From NCBI GenBank assembly GCA_002835545.1, contig PIZK01000022.1, positions 17,976 through 81,975 on the forward strand: a stretch of 64,000 nucleotides of DNA, written 5' to 3'. Positions within the stretch are counted from its first letter, which is position 1; each line of letters begins with the position of its first letter. The DNA is from Alteromonadales bacterium alter-6D02. GTDB lineage: Bacteria; Pseudomonadota; Gammaproteobacteria; Enterobacterales; Psychrobiaceae. A program made the translations under genes and the position numbers. Below are positions 8,426 through 17,202 of this stretch, in pieces. A model generated the notes under the pieces. That model saw only the letters and a program-made list of their open reading frames with translations, searched no databases and had not been told where the DNA came from.

Positions 8426-9523
8426 CTATATGGTTAACACATTTTTAGTAAATTTTTTGCGGTATTGCTGAAAACATTGATCGAGCCTGGCCGGTATTGC
8501 CAGTAGCGCAATAAAGAATAGGCAAGCTACCACATCCCAATACCAAACGCTTGTGGTATAAGGCTGACTAATCGGCAATAAGAAATACACCACAACCGCA
8601 TGAAAGGTAAAAACACTCAGTGCGTGTTGGCCGAGAAATACTGGATAACGCAGGGTAAAGAGTTGCGGCAGTTTGCGCATCGCCAACATCAAAACATAGG
8701 CCATTAATAAGAGATTGATTTGGCGTAACAGTGGCGCTGAACCGTGACCCGTTAAGTAACTTTCCAATTCTACAGGTGGCCAATGCCTTAGCATAAAGAA
8801 CAATGCCGCCGCCATTAACAGTAGCGCTTTAATTATCGGGGAAAAGTTAAATTGGCAAGCTTTATCTATTTTAAGATGGCTCAGCAACACCCCTAGGTAA
8901 AAATAGATTTGCCATGCCAGCGGGTCGAAATAACTGACGTTTAATTTGATTTGCGGTAATAACAGATTAAACAATGGCGTAATAAAGTCAATTGAGATGT
9001 ATTGAGCAATAAGCCAAATGCTAAAGCTTGTTATGGCCACAACCACTGCCTGTCCTTGCTTGATGAGTTTAATCGCCAAGGGTAAAAATAACATCGGTAC
9101 TAAATACAGAATCAAGATGTCGTGAAACCCAGGATGCTCCAGTAATAAGGTCGCCGCTATCGCGGAATGTAGTGGTTGTTCAAACCAGTTCGAGGCGGCA
9201 AAAAAGTCAGACCATAACGGAATATAAACAGGAAACAAACTCACAAGGCTAAAGGTTACTAGGATGCCGAGAAGGTGAAAACGATAAATGGTAAAACAGC
9301 GTCGCCACACTTTTTGGTTGAGGCGCTGAGGTTGGTCGACGAGTTTGCTATAAACAAGATAAGCAACAAAACCTGACAAAAAGACAAAGCCTTCTGCGGC
9401 AGAGACTAAGCCAAAAGGTTCTCGAGTCCATTGAGTAACGAAACTGCCATAAAGGTGATTACAGGCGATAACAATTAATAGCCAGCCACGCAGGCCGTCG
9501 TAAGTTAAATCTCTGGTTATCAT
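8426..9523 (-). CDS. OpgC-domain membrane protein (acyltransferase-3 superfamily)
   Basis: 365 residues, about ten transmembrane segments. It opens TRDLTYDGLRGWLLIVIACNHL and has EGFVFLSGFVAYLVYSKL, the arrangement of OpgC-type integral membrane acyltransferases. OpgC succinylates periplasmic glucans in Proteobacteria, but distant members carry out other acyl transfers and no opgGH is nearby, so the substrate is open. The LysR gene ends 20 bp upstream on the same strand, so co-transcription is plausible. Confidence 0.8.
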   Translation of the reverse strand: MITRDLTYDGLRGWLLIVIACNHLYGSFVTQWTREPFGLVSAAEGFVFLSGFVAYLVYSKLVDQPQRLNQKVWRRCFTIYRFHLLGILVTFSLVSLFPVYIPLWSDFFAASNWFEQPLHSAIAATLLLEHPGFHDILILYLVPMLFLPLAIKLIKQGQAVVVAITSFSIWLIAQYISIDFITPLFNLLLPQIKLNVSYFDPLAWQIYFYLGVLLSHLKIDKACQFNFSPIIKALLLMAAALFFMLRHWPPVELESYLTGHGSAPLLRQINLLLMAYVLMLAMRKLPQLFTLRYPVFLGQHALSVFTFHAVVVYFLLPISQPYTTSVWYWDVVACLFFIALLAIPARLDQCFQQYRKKFTKNVLTI

Positions 9524-9543
9524 TATCGGTAGCTGCCTGTAGT

Positions 9544-10449
9544 TTATTTCAATACATCGTTATATAAATCGATGACAAATTCAATAAAGGCTTTTACTTT
9601 CGGTATTTTAGCTCTATTTCGAGGGTATAAGGCGTAAATATCAAGCGGTTCCATTCCCCATTCCGGTAGTATGTTAACTAGTGCGCCTGAATCGATTTCG
9701 TCATAGCACATATAATCAGGGATCACGGCAACGCCAAGGCCATCAACCATCGATTGTTTTAGCATCGAGAAATCATCGACTAATAAACGCGGTTGCTGAT
9801 TGATTGTTTGTGATTGACCGCCAGTGGAGGTGAGGTTGAGTCGAACGTCACTATTAACAGGGTTGATAACTAATAGCTGATGATCTGCTAGCTGTTCTAA
9901 TGCGGTTGGTGTGCCTGCTTTTGCTAAGTATTTCGGATTGGCGAAAAAACGGCGAGAGATAGTACCAAGCTTTTTAGCAATGAGTGATGAGTCATCTAAC
10001 TTTCCGATCCTTATCACAACATCAAAGCCTTCTTCAATAAAATCGACGCGGCGGTTAACTAAGCTTAGCTGTACATTTAACTCGGGGTATTGATGCATGA
10101 AAGTGGCTAAGGCGGGGCGTAAAACCTGCTGGCCTGTAGTAATAGAAGCGCCTACTTTTAAACTGCCTTTATAGCTATGCAAAATTTCTGATACCGCAGC
10201 CGAAGCTAAATCAAGTTCTTCATTGATTCGTTTACAATGTTGCAAATAGCGGCTGCCTGCTTCGGTGAGGTGCTGTGAGCGAGTTGAGCGTTCTAATAGG
10301 GTGACATTAAGACGTTGCTCTAGGCGAGACACTTTACGACTGACATTGGCTTTAGGGATCCCTAAACGATCCGCCGCCAGCGTAAAACTGCCAGTTTCAA
10401 CCACGGCTAAAAAGATCATCATGTCATTTAGGTCATGTTCTAGTGCCAT
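9544..10449 (-). CDS. LysR-family transcriptional regulator
   Basis: 301 residues. N-terminal winged HTH (residues 5-65: DMMIFLAVVETGSFTLAADRLGIPKANVSRKVSRLEQRL), then the periplasmic-binding-protein-like effector domain (about 90-298). It resembles the CrgA/DsdC-like one-domain regulators that sit opposite pirin genes. It diverges from the pirin gene at 10580, and a large inverted repeat lies between them. Confidence 0.92.
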   Translation of the reverse strand: MALEHDLNDMMIFLAVVETGSFTLAADRLGIPKANVSRKVSRLEQRLNVTLLERSTRSQHLTEAGSRYLQHCKRINEELDLASAAVSEILHSYKGSLKVGASITTGQQVLRPALATFMHQYPELNVQLSLVNRRVDFIEEGFDVVIRIGKLDDSSLIAKKLGTISRRFFANPKYLAKAGTPTALEQLADHQLLVINPVNSDVRLNLTSTGGQSQTINQQPRLLVDDFSMLKQSMVDGLGVAVIPDYMCYDEIDSGALVNILPEWGMEPLDIYALYPRNRAKIPKVKAFIEFVIDLYNDVLK

Positions 10450-10467
10450 CGTTGTCCTTGAAATTTA

Positions 10468-10499
10468 ATTGTTGTCATAAATGAGATTATCATAACAAT
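10468..10499. promoter_or_regulatory. Large inverted repeat between lysR and pirin
   Basis: The left arm ATTGTTGTCATAA (10468-10480) and right arm TTATCATAACAAT (10487-10499) match at 11 of 13 positions across a 6-bp spacer. Position in the divergent promoter region and size fit a LysR-type recognition site controlling both genes. Inference from layout. Confidence 0.55.
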
Positions 10500-10579
10500 A
10501 ATCTGGTATTTATCAAACAGTGTTAGGGGGCTACTATGAACTTATTGAAACGCAGACAACAATAATTACTGGAGCAAAC

Positions 10580-11263
10580 ATGCAAATTTTAAACAGAGAC
10601 ACATTACCTTTAGGCGGCTTTGCAGGGTTAACAGAGCATCGTATCGTTACCGATGAACGCGTATTTGCTGGTCGAAAATCACCAAATACTTTTAATGGCC
10701 TAGGTAACTTTGTGTATTTAGCGGATGCGAAGTTTAACCCTCACGGAGAAACTCATATGCATCCGCATAAAGAGATTGATGTAATCACAGTGATGGTTGA
10801 TGGTCAGGTGACCCATGAAGGCTCATTAGAACATGGTCAAAGTTTAGTCGCAGGACAAACGCAAGTACAACGCGCTGGTGGCGAAGGCTTTGCACATAAT
10901 GAGATTAACCCTGATGCGACAAAAAATCGTTTATTGCAGATTTGGGTATTGCCTGATGAGTTGGGACAGCCAGCGGGATATAAGCTTTATACACCGAAAA
11001 TGCAGGGTATCACTCGCATCTATGGTGGTAGTAAGGCGCAGACTGACACTTTTGATAGTAAAACTAAGATTGATATTGTGCGCTTAAAGGCTGAAGAGCA
11101 AGTGAGCTTCAGCGGTGAAACGTTAGTTTATGTCTTTAATGGTTCAGCACAGATAGCTGATGACCGCAGTACCTTTGACGCTCAAGACGGGGATTTAATC
11201 CGCAGCTTGAATACTGAAATTAAGGCGCAATCAGTTGTAGAATTTGTGGTTATTAGCCAATAA
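10580..11263 (+). CDS. Pirin family protein (bicupin)
   Basis: 227 residues from ATG 10580, chosen over the upstream in-frame start because GGAG (10571-10574) is correctly spaced and the protein then begins at the conserved N-terminus. It has the pirin metal-site pattern HMHPHKEIDVITVM and E-G-F-A-H-N-E, and the second cupin half (about 125-225). YhhW-like pirins are iron-binding proteins, some with quercetinase activity. The gene is divergent from lysR, a common pairing, and is likely induced when that regulator senses its ligand. Confidence 0.9.
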   Translation: MQILNRDTLPLGGFAGLTEHRIVTDERVFAGRKSPNTFNGLGNFVYLADAKFNPHGETHMHPHKEIDVITVMVDGQVTHEGSLEHGQSLVAGQTQVQRAGGEGFAHNEINPDATKNRLLQIWVLPDELGQPAGYKLYTPKMQGITRIYGGSKAQTDTFDSKTKIDIVRLKAEEQVSFSGETLVYVFNGSAQIADDRSTFDAQDGDLIRSLNTEIKAQSVVEFVVISQ

Positions 11264-11342
11264 AAAGAGGAATTAATTCACTAATTAAAGCATACATGTT
11301 GGCTACTTGTGTGCTTTAAATTGAACTCTAGGAGTAAAAAAC

Positions 11343-11555
11343 ATGAAACCAAGTAGACATTTTATCGCATTAATAACGTATCTGGCGCTTGTGCCTCTGG
11401 TGTATTTTGTGCCGGAATGGATTAACCCTTTTTTGCCGAGTAGCAAGCTGATTAAAGTGGCTGTTGATGTTGCTATCATCGTACCAATTATTACTTACAT
11501 GGTGATGCCGATAACTATGCACCTCTATCAATGGTATCAGCCTAAGAGGGTTTAG
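11343..11555 (+). CDS. Small membrane protein
   Basis: 70 residues with two hydrophobic segments (about 8-25 and 36-60) and a basic end QPKRV. CTAGGAG about 7 bp before ATG is a good ribosome-binding site. It lies 80 bp after pirin on the same strand. A hairpin (AAAGCATACA...TGTGTGCTTT, about 11287-11319) lies between them. Function unknown; the codon pattern and start support a real gene. Confidence 0.65.
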   Translation: MKPSRHFIALITYLALVPLVYFVPEWINPFLPSSKLIKVAVDVAIIVPIITYMVMPITMHLYQWYQPKRV

Positions 11556-11784
11556 GTGTTGATTAAAAAGAGGGTGAGGCACTAGTGAAAAATAAAAGTG
11601 GGTAATTAATGAACAGCTTATTTCTGTTATAGTTTAACTATCGACTACTTGTGATCGACGTATCATAGGTAGTAAATATTGACTGTGATTATATTGTGAG
11701 GCTGTCGCTGGAGAGAGTAGAGCGTGTTCCGTTTAGTAGCGTTCAAAACAATTACTATCACATATTATATTGGTGAGAATATTT

Positions 11785-13002
11785 ATGGCAACGCATGATT
11801 ATTTTCTTTATTTGATGGTTATCCTCCTAACCGCTCGTATTTTAGCTGAGCTTGCAACGCGTTTAAAAGCGCCATCGGTAATCGGTGAATTACTTGCGGG
11901 TATTGTGCTGGGGCCAAGTTTACTTGGGTGGATTGAGCCGATTGAAGCGATCAAATTGATGGCTGAAATTGGTATTTTATTATTGCTTTTTGAGGTGGGC
12001 TTACAAACTGATATAAAGCGTCTCATGAATACGGGGACTGAGTCAGTGATTGTTTCAGTGGCTGGGTTCATTTTACCGCTTGTTTTAGGCTTTTTGATCA
12101 GTTATTGGCTATTTGACCTGACCTTGTTGGTCTCCTTATTTATCGGTGGTACTTTAACGGCTACCAGTATTGGTGTGACGGTGCGGGTGTTATCTGACTT
12201 AAACCGGCAGCAGTCTACCGAGGGGCAAATTGTACTTGGGGCTGCGGTACTTGATGATGTGCTAGGGGTGGTATTATTAGCGCTGCTCTATGAGTTTTCG
12301 GTCGGTGGTGGGGTTAATATTGTTAACGCCAGTAAAGTATTGATGTTTGTTGGGGCGTTCTTTGTTCTTGCGCCTATGGCGGCAAAGCTTATTTCCTTAT
12401 TAATTAAACGTTTTGATGAAGCCAGTGAACTCCCAGGGTTGTTGCCCACGACCGTTGTCTCATTAGTGCTGTTTTTTGCATGGCTCGCTCATGCAATGGG
12501 TGCACCTGAATTACTTGGTGGTTTTGCTGCTGGACTTGCATTATCACGGCGCTTTTTCTTACCTCTTGGTATCGCCTTTCATTCTGATGAGCAATTTGCT
12601 CAACGTATCGAAAAACAAATGAGCCCAATCGTTTATTTATTTACTCCGATTTTCTTTGTTTATGTTGGTTTGTCGTTAAATTTGCGAGAAATTGACTGGA
12701 GTTCGACGTTTATTTGGAGCTTTTCATTATTGGTTTTGATTGCTGCTATTGTGAGTAAGATGTGTGGTGCATTCTTTATTAATCAGCCGTTAAAAGCGAA
12801 GTGGATGATTGGTATGGCGATGGTCCCACGGGGAGAGGTGGGATTAATTTTCGTTGAGCTCGGACGTGTCAGTGGCATTTTTAACAACGAAATCTATGCT
12901 GCTTTAGTGATTGTAATCGCTTTAACGACCTTATTGCCGCCATTAATTATGAAATGGTTTTATGGGCGCTATGGAGCTGATGATATGGGAAATGCCCCTT
13001 AA
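11785..13002 (+). CDS. CPA2-type cation:proton antiporter
   Basis: 405 residues, about 12 transmembrane helices, with the Na_H_Exchanger signature LLLFEVGLQTDI near residues 70-81, a G-[AV]-A-V-[LV]-D-D-V-L motif, and VPRGEVGLIFVELG toward the C-terminus. No TrkA-N or other cytoplasmic domain, so it is the short form. ATG at 11785 is chosen over the in-frame TTG at 11770 because GGTGAG lies 7 bp before it. Ion specificity (Na+ or K+) cannot be read. Confidence 0.88.
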   Translation: MATHDYFLYLMVILLTARILAELATRLKAPSVIGELLAGIVLGPSLLGWIEPIEAIKLMAEIGILLLLFEVGLQTDIKRLMNTGTESVIVSVAGFILPLVLGFLISYWLFDLTLLVSLFIGGTLTATSIGVTVRVLSDLNRQQSTEGQIVLGAAVLDDVLGVVLLALLYEFSVGGGVNIVNASKVLMFVGAFFVLAPMAAKLISLLIKRFDEASELPGLLPTTVVSLVLFFAWLAHAMGAPELLGGFAAGLALSRRFFLPLGIAFHSDEQFAQRIEKQMSPIVYLFTPIFFVYVGLSLNLREIDWSSTFIWSFSLLVLIAAIVSKMCGAFFINQPLKAKWMIGMAMVPRGEVGLIFVELGRVSGIFNNEIYAALVIVIALTTLLPPLIMKWFYGRYGADDMGNAP

Positions 13003-13064
13003 ATTATCAATCAACCTCTTGAATTTAAGATAAATGGTACCAAGTCTTTAGTATGTTTGGATAA

Positions 13065-13904
13065 ATGATGGCAGTCCATTTGGCGATCTTTCTTGTGTGT
13101 TTTGTTGCGACATCTGTATGGTGCTATGTGATTTGGGGGCAAAAGTACTTGCTTGAAAAAAGGCGGGTAGCGCATCATGCAAAGCCGTTATCTTCACAGC
13201 AACTACACCTACTCAATCGGGCGATGCCACTTTATCGACGTTTGCCACCGACCTTACAAAAACAGTTGAGCGGTCACATTCAGGTGTTTTTAGCGGAGAA
13301 ACATTTTGTTGGTGGAGACGGGCTTGTCGTGGATGACAATATGCGATTAGTCGTTGCTGCCAATGCGTGTTTACTCTTACTAAATCGCCATAGTGATAAC
13401 TTTATTAATGTTAAAACTATCGTGCTATATCCCGGCGCCTATCGTGCGAAACAGCAACACCAGCATAATCAAATTGTCTCGGACGTTGAGCAGACTCGTT
13501 TAGGTGAGTCATGGCCATGGGGAACGGTCGTATTGTCTTGGTCTGATAGTTTAGCTGGGTCGATTAATGAGCAAGATGGTCACAATGTCATTTTACATGA
13601 ATTTTCACATCAACTTGATCAGCAAAATGGTGGGGCGACCGGAACACCTAAATTAAAAGAGCGCGCGATGTATCAGCAGTGGAATAAAGTGCTCAGTCAA
13701 GAATATCAACAGTTGCGTAGTCAATTATGGCAAAACAAATCAAGTGTTATTGATACCTATGGGGCGACTAACGAAGCAGAGTTTTTTGCCGTTATCACGG
13801 AAAGCTTTTTTGAACGCCCACTGCAATTAAGGAAAGAACACAGCGCATTATATGAGATTTTATATCGCTATTATCAAGTTGACCCAGTGAGTTGGTTTAG
13901 ATAA
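13065..13904 (+). CDS. mtfA: MtfA-family zinc peptidase
   Basis: 279 residues. An N-terminal hydrophobic stretch (3-26) is followed by the MtfA domain with HEFSHQLD (zinc ligands H178 and H182, catalytic E179) and the distant ligand E239 in NEAEFFAVITESFF. This matches the H-E-x-x-H...E spacing of E. coli MtfA, which binds the glucose repressor Mlc and has aminopeptidase activity. No Mlc gene is nearby. A membrane anchor is present here. Confidence 0.9.
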   Translation: MMAVHLAIFLVCFVATSVWCYVIWGQKYLLEKRRVAHHAKPLSSQQLHLLNRAMPLYRRLPPTLQKQLSGHIQVFLAEKHFVGGDGLVVDDNMRLVVAANACLLLLNRHSDNFINVKTIVLYPGAYRAKQQHQHNQIVSDVEQTRLGESWPWGTVVLSWSDSLAGSINEQDGHNVILHEFSHQLDQQNGGATGTPKLKERAMYQQWNKVLSQEYQQLRSQLWQNKSSVIDTYGATNEAEFFAVITESFFERPLQLRKEHSALYEILYRYYQVDPVSWFR

Positions 13905-13939
13905 TAGCGCCTTGCTAATTGTTAGGAGGCGCTATTTTA
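13903..13939. terminator. Bidirectional hairpin between mtfA and a lipoprotein gene
   Basis: AATAGCGCCT (13903-13912) pairs with AGGCGCTATT (13927-13936). A short TTTT lies on the plus side. It sits between two convergent genes. Confidence 0.65.
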
Positions 13940-13949
13940 AACGTTGTCA

Positions 13950-14732
13950 CTACGGTTGTTCTATTAGCGTTAAATTACCGTTTTTTGCTTGATATAAACC
14001 GTTTTTAGTACTGACATAAAACTCCCCATGGAGCATTCCTAGATAAGCATGAATGGCTAATGGCGTTTCAGTTAAAATATGGGTAGCAAAAGGAATCGCA
14101 TCTGCTGACTTATTTAAGGTTAAACACGATCTTGAGAGGCGCTCTTTGGCTTTTAATTTAAGGTCAGACTTAAAATAAGTAAAACGATAATGGCCGCCGA
14201 CAACTATTTTATTCGGCTCTGTGGTTGACGCGAGCGTGTAAACAATCAGTTGGTCTTGCTCTTCTAATACCACGGTATTGTAGTTACGAGTACACGGCGC
14301 TTGAATGGACTGCAACGCCAATTGCCTCACTTTAAACTTATTAATTAAGCGCTTAGTTATTGTCGATGGTGGCACTAATTCTGGCCTGCCTTGGGCGTTA
14401 TCGTCGTAACCAAATCGAACTTCAAAAATTATTTGAGGCTTATCTCCAGTACTGCCAATAAAATAGGTGGTTGCTTTATTGCTATCTAGTTCGGTGATCC
14501 AGCCAATTACACCACTTTGGCGATTTAAAACACCTTGCTGTAGTAAAAAGTCTGTTGCTGTAGCCGCGTAGCGATCCTTTGCGTAAATTTGTTGACCGCG
14601 CTGTTGGGCTACCTCAAGAGAGAGGGGGGTGATTGCAAATAAGCTCGCGGTGAGCGATGTCTTTTGCGGTGGTTGATTGGTGCTAGAGCAAGCCGTTAGC
14701 AACAAGATAAAAAAAAGTAATAATATTTTCAA
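13950..14732 (-). CDS. Lipoprotein of unknown function
   Basis: 260 residues with a lipoprotein signal (MKILLLFFILLLTAC, lipid-modified Cys at 15). The mature part has a Thr/Ser/Gln-rich linker, then alternating strands with no motif I can place. Two cysteines (about 147 and 202) could form a disulfide. The neighbour upstream on the same strand is another small lipoprotein, so they may form an envelope pair. Confidence 0.6.
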   Translation of the reverse strand: MKILLLFFILLLTACSSTNQPPQKTSLTASLFAITPLSLEVAQQRGQQIYAKDRYAATATDFLLQQGVLNRQSGVIGWITELDSNKATTYFIGSTGDKPQIIFEVRFGYDDNAQGRPELVPPSTITKRLINKFKVRQLALQSIQAPCTRNYNTVVLEEQDQLIVYTLASTTEPNKIVVGGHYRFTYFKSDLKLKAKERLSRSCLTLNKSADAIPFATHILTETPLAIHAYLGMLHGEFYVSTKNGLYQAKNGNLTLIEQP

Positions 14733-14762
14733 TGGATTAGTTTCCCAGTGGCTGAGTTATTG

Positions 14763-15176
14763 CTATAGCTTCCACATGATTTCGTTTCTTAGTCTTTCAA
14801 TTAATTTTACATCTTCACCTGCTACCGCAGTGTAAACGAATGTTTGCTGGTTCACAGGAGTGCACTTAATTACCGCTCTATTATTACTAAAGTTACCATA
14901 CACATAGGTATGATTCTTAGTCACCAGCTTAAATCCTAATGACTTCAGAATAGATACGCCTTTGATTGCACATAAATCTGGCGACTCGTTTACTACCTTA
15001 TGATCTGACCACAGTTGGGGCGTATATGCTTTCTTTAGCGTAATAACCTGACTGGTTGTGGCAAGACTCGTTGCTTTAGGTTCTTGATTGGTAGTTGGCT
15101 TTACATCTATTGTCTCGTGCAGGTTCGCTGAACAGCCTGACAGGAGCAAAATGAATATAATAGTTAGGTGTTTGAT
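14763..15176 (-). CDS. Small lipoprotein, possible non-standard ATC start
   Basis: A standard start (TTG 15149) gives only MLLSGC. Nine codons further upstream, ATC at 15174-15176 is preceded by AAGGA at the right distance and gives a complete lipoprotein signal (x-KHLTIIFILLLSGCS). I therefore place the start there, either as a rare ATC initiation or as a mutated ATG. The mature protein has a Thr-rich linker and a compact domain with cysteines in DLCAIKG and VIKCTP. It is probably co-transcribed with the lipoprotein gene behind it. Function unknown. Confidence 0.55.
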   Translation of the reverse strand: MKHLTIIFILLLSGCSANLHETIDVKPTTNQEPKATSLATTSQVITLKKAYTPQLWSDHKVVNESPDLCAIKGVSILKSLGFKLVTKNHTYVYGNFSNNRAVIKCTPVNQQTFVYTAVAGEDVKLIERLRNEIMWKL

Positions 15177-15353
15177 AGTACTTTCCTTGTTATTAATCAG
15201 TGACCTGATAGATAGCTATCGTTTAGTTGAGAGCTATCGTTTGATTGAGAGCTTAAGGTTCGCGGATATGACCGATTAACCTTGTCACCAAGAATACACT
15301 ATACTTTATTTGGGAGAACTAAGTTGATTTAGTTATCTTTTTTGGGCTATTGA

Positions 15354-16199
15354 CTACTGCAAATTATCGCTCAAAAACTGAAATTGATAGGTAATCGCAT
15401 TGCGCCAGTAATCCCAATCATGACCTCCAGGGCGTTCAATATAATCATGCTCAATGTTTAACTCCAGCATTGATTGATGTAATTGCCGATTCACCGATAA
15501 AAAGAAATCAGAGACGCCGACATCCAATAGGATAGGGAGTTTATTATCATCTTTTTGCCAGAGGTTGTTTGTGGCTGCAATTTTGTATAAGTTACTTTTT
15601 ATCGCTACAGCATCCCACAAAGTCGGGTTTTCTTGGTAATTTCCTAACACTTTATTAATGCCAAATGATGCGGCGAAAGGGCGTAAGTCAACACCCGCTG
15701 ACATAGCGCCTACGGCGCCAAAAATATCTTGGTGATTTATCGCGATATGCAGTGCGCCAAATCCACCCATTGATAACCCTGTGATCCCGCGACCGTTTCG
15801 AGTTGGCTTGGTTGAAAACTTCTGATCAATGTACTTCACCACATCATGGGCAATATAGCTTTCGTAGCGGGACTCTGAGTTTATGGCCGAGTTCATATAC
15901 CATGAATCATAGCCACCGTCAGGATTAACGATAATAACATTATAGCGATCAGCCAGTGCCTCAATGTTTGTATTCGTTGTCCAGTCTGCATGGTTACCGC
16001 TAAAACCATGGAGTACATAAATAACGCGATAACGTTGCTTGGTATTATAACCCTTGGGTAGAGTGACTGTGATCGGGTGCTTTATTCCTGTTTTCTGACC
16101 GATAAAGGTGTTAATGATGACTTCACTAGCACCGGCCTTATTTATTTGTGAAAAGCTAATTAATAGATTAAATAAAACAAAGGCTAAGCACTTTTTCAC
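15354..16199 (-). CDS. Secreted esterase (esterase D / alpha-beta hydrolase family)
   Basis: 281 residues: signal peptide (about 1-24), then the Esterase PF00756 fold with oxyanion HGFSGNH (64-70), nucleophile elbow GLSMGG (Ser143), an acid in LLDVGVSDFF (about D231) and catalytic His260 in PGGHDWDYW. The family includes S-formylglutathione hydrolase, feruloyl esterases and Ag85-like acyltransferases. The signal peptide argues for a secreted or periplasmic ester hydrolase rather than formaldehyde detoxification. Confidence 0.85.
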   Translation of the reverse strand: MKKCLAFVLFNLLISFSQINKAGASEVIINTFIGQKTGIKHPITVTLPKGYNTKQRYRVIYVLHGFSGNHADWTTNTNIEALADRYNVIIVNPDGGYDSWYMNSAINSESRYESYIAHDVVKYIDQKFSTKPTRNGRGITGLSMGGFGALHIAINHQDIFGAVGAMSAGVDLRPFAASFGINKVLGNYQENPTLWDAVAIKSNLYKIAATNNLWQKDDNKLPILLDVGVSDFFLSVNRQLHQSMLELNIEHDYIERPGGHDWDYWRNAITYQFQFLSDNLQ

Positions 16200-16324
16200 G
16201 TTTGGTATTCCCCACGTTATAATTGCCAGACATCAATGTTCAGCAATTAAAATTGATAAATGTCTTGGTGTATTTTTAATATATGAGACAATTTAGAGCG
16301 CAATCACCCACCATATGGCTCAAA

Positions 16325-16558
16325 ATGAAACTTTTAGTTCGAAATCTTTCCCGTTCAACCACTGAAGCGGAATTACATACTTTATTCTCAACACACGGAA
16401 CGGTTAGCGAGTGTAGCTTGGTCTTAGATCAAGAAACTGGCAATTCAAAAGGCTTTGCGTTTGTTGAAATGGCAGATACCAGTGAAGCGAAAGCTGCCAT
16501 TGCAGCATTACACGAAACTAAATTAGCCAAGAATAAGATCCGTGTAAAGATCGCTTAA
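16325..16558 (+). CDS. RRM-type RNA-binding protein
   Basis: 77 residues from ATG 16325; the longer frame from 16283 adds 14 residues not expected in the family. A single RRM fold: RNP2 LLVRNL (3-8), RNP1 KGFAFVEM (about 43-50), ending KNKIRVKIA. Small single-RRM proteins of this kind are common in marine gammaproteobacteria and cyanobacteria and often increase in the cold. The gene is divergent from the esterase, and a strong terminator follows. Confidence 0.88.
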   Translation: MKLLVRNLSRSTTEAELHTLFSTHGTVSECSLVLDQETGNSKGFAFVEMADTSEAKAAIAALHETKLAKNKIRVKIA

Positions 16559-16594
16559 TATCGCCATCTTATTTCATCTGATAATGAATGTAAA

Positions 16595-16627
16595 AGTCAG
16601 TAGTGGAAGCACTGCTGGCTTTTTCTT
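16595..16627 (+). terminator. Rho-independent terminator of the RRM gene
   Basis: AGTCAGTAGTG (16595-16605) pairs along 11 bp (two G-U pairs) with CACTGCTGGCT (16610-16620), followed by TTTTCTT. Confidence 0.85.
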
Positions 16628-17171
16628 ACCCCGTGTTCTAATTCGTTTGTCCTCGTTACAAAATTGATTACTTAAGTAATGGAATTGGCATTAATTCCCT
16701 TGACTCGAAAATCAAAAGTGAGACCACTTAACGTAGCCAATGTATGTCATGGATGAGATGAACACCATTCATGGAGTTAAAGCAATAAGAACAATCAATT
16801 GGTGAAAAGCGGTTAAAGCGAGTAAGAAAAAATTCATATTCAAATGTTATTTTTCTTAGGCGTTATTAGCGATGTTGCTAGGCTGTTTGTCGATATAAGA
16901 GCTTAACTCAATCACATTAGCTATGACTGCGTTTCGTTATGCCTGCCACTTTTAGCGGTAGCCTGAGCTATATACAACTACGAACTATTCTAGGGCAACG
17001 CTTACCTTGCATCACGCCTAATCGATGCAATTTAAGAGAAAAATAATACTCAAATACACAAGTGGAAAGTTGCTGATTTCACAGCTTTATAAGTATTTAG
17101 TTTTATTAAACAGTTGTTTAGTGATTTAAGCTTGGCTACTGATTATTATTGTTTTGTGATAGAATCCACTG
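16628..17171. other. 544-bp spacer with no recognised gene
   Basis: No frame of useful length, tRNA-like fold or repeat shared with the rest of the window. It contains short inverted pairs such as GCATC...GATGC around 17021-17036 and a GC-richer patch at about 16930-17035. Possible decayed gene or long 5' leader of the DUF350 operon. Confidence 0.3.
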
Positions 17172-17186
17172 CAACAATAATTATCA
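17172..17186. promoter_or_regulatory. Weak Fur-box-like site before the DUF350 gene
   Basis: CAACAAT-A-ATTATCA compared with the 7-1-7 form TGATAAT-N-ATTATCA matches 11 of 14 positions, with one half perfect. It ends 16 bp before the ATG at 17203. AT-rich sequence produces such matches by chance, so this is tentative. Confidence 0.3.
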
Positions 17187-17202
17187 TTTACAGTAATCAA
17201 TT

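Noticed and set aside
15151..15279. 42-residue plus-strand frame with AGGAG before the ATG and a tandem SYRLVE/SYRLIE repeat
   Set aside because: The apparent ribosome-binding site is the antisense of the lipoprotein signal codons, and the frame overlaps that gene; no family recognised.
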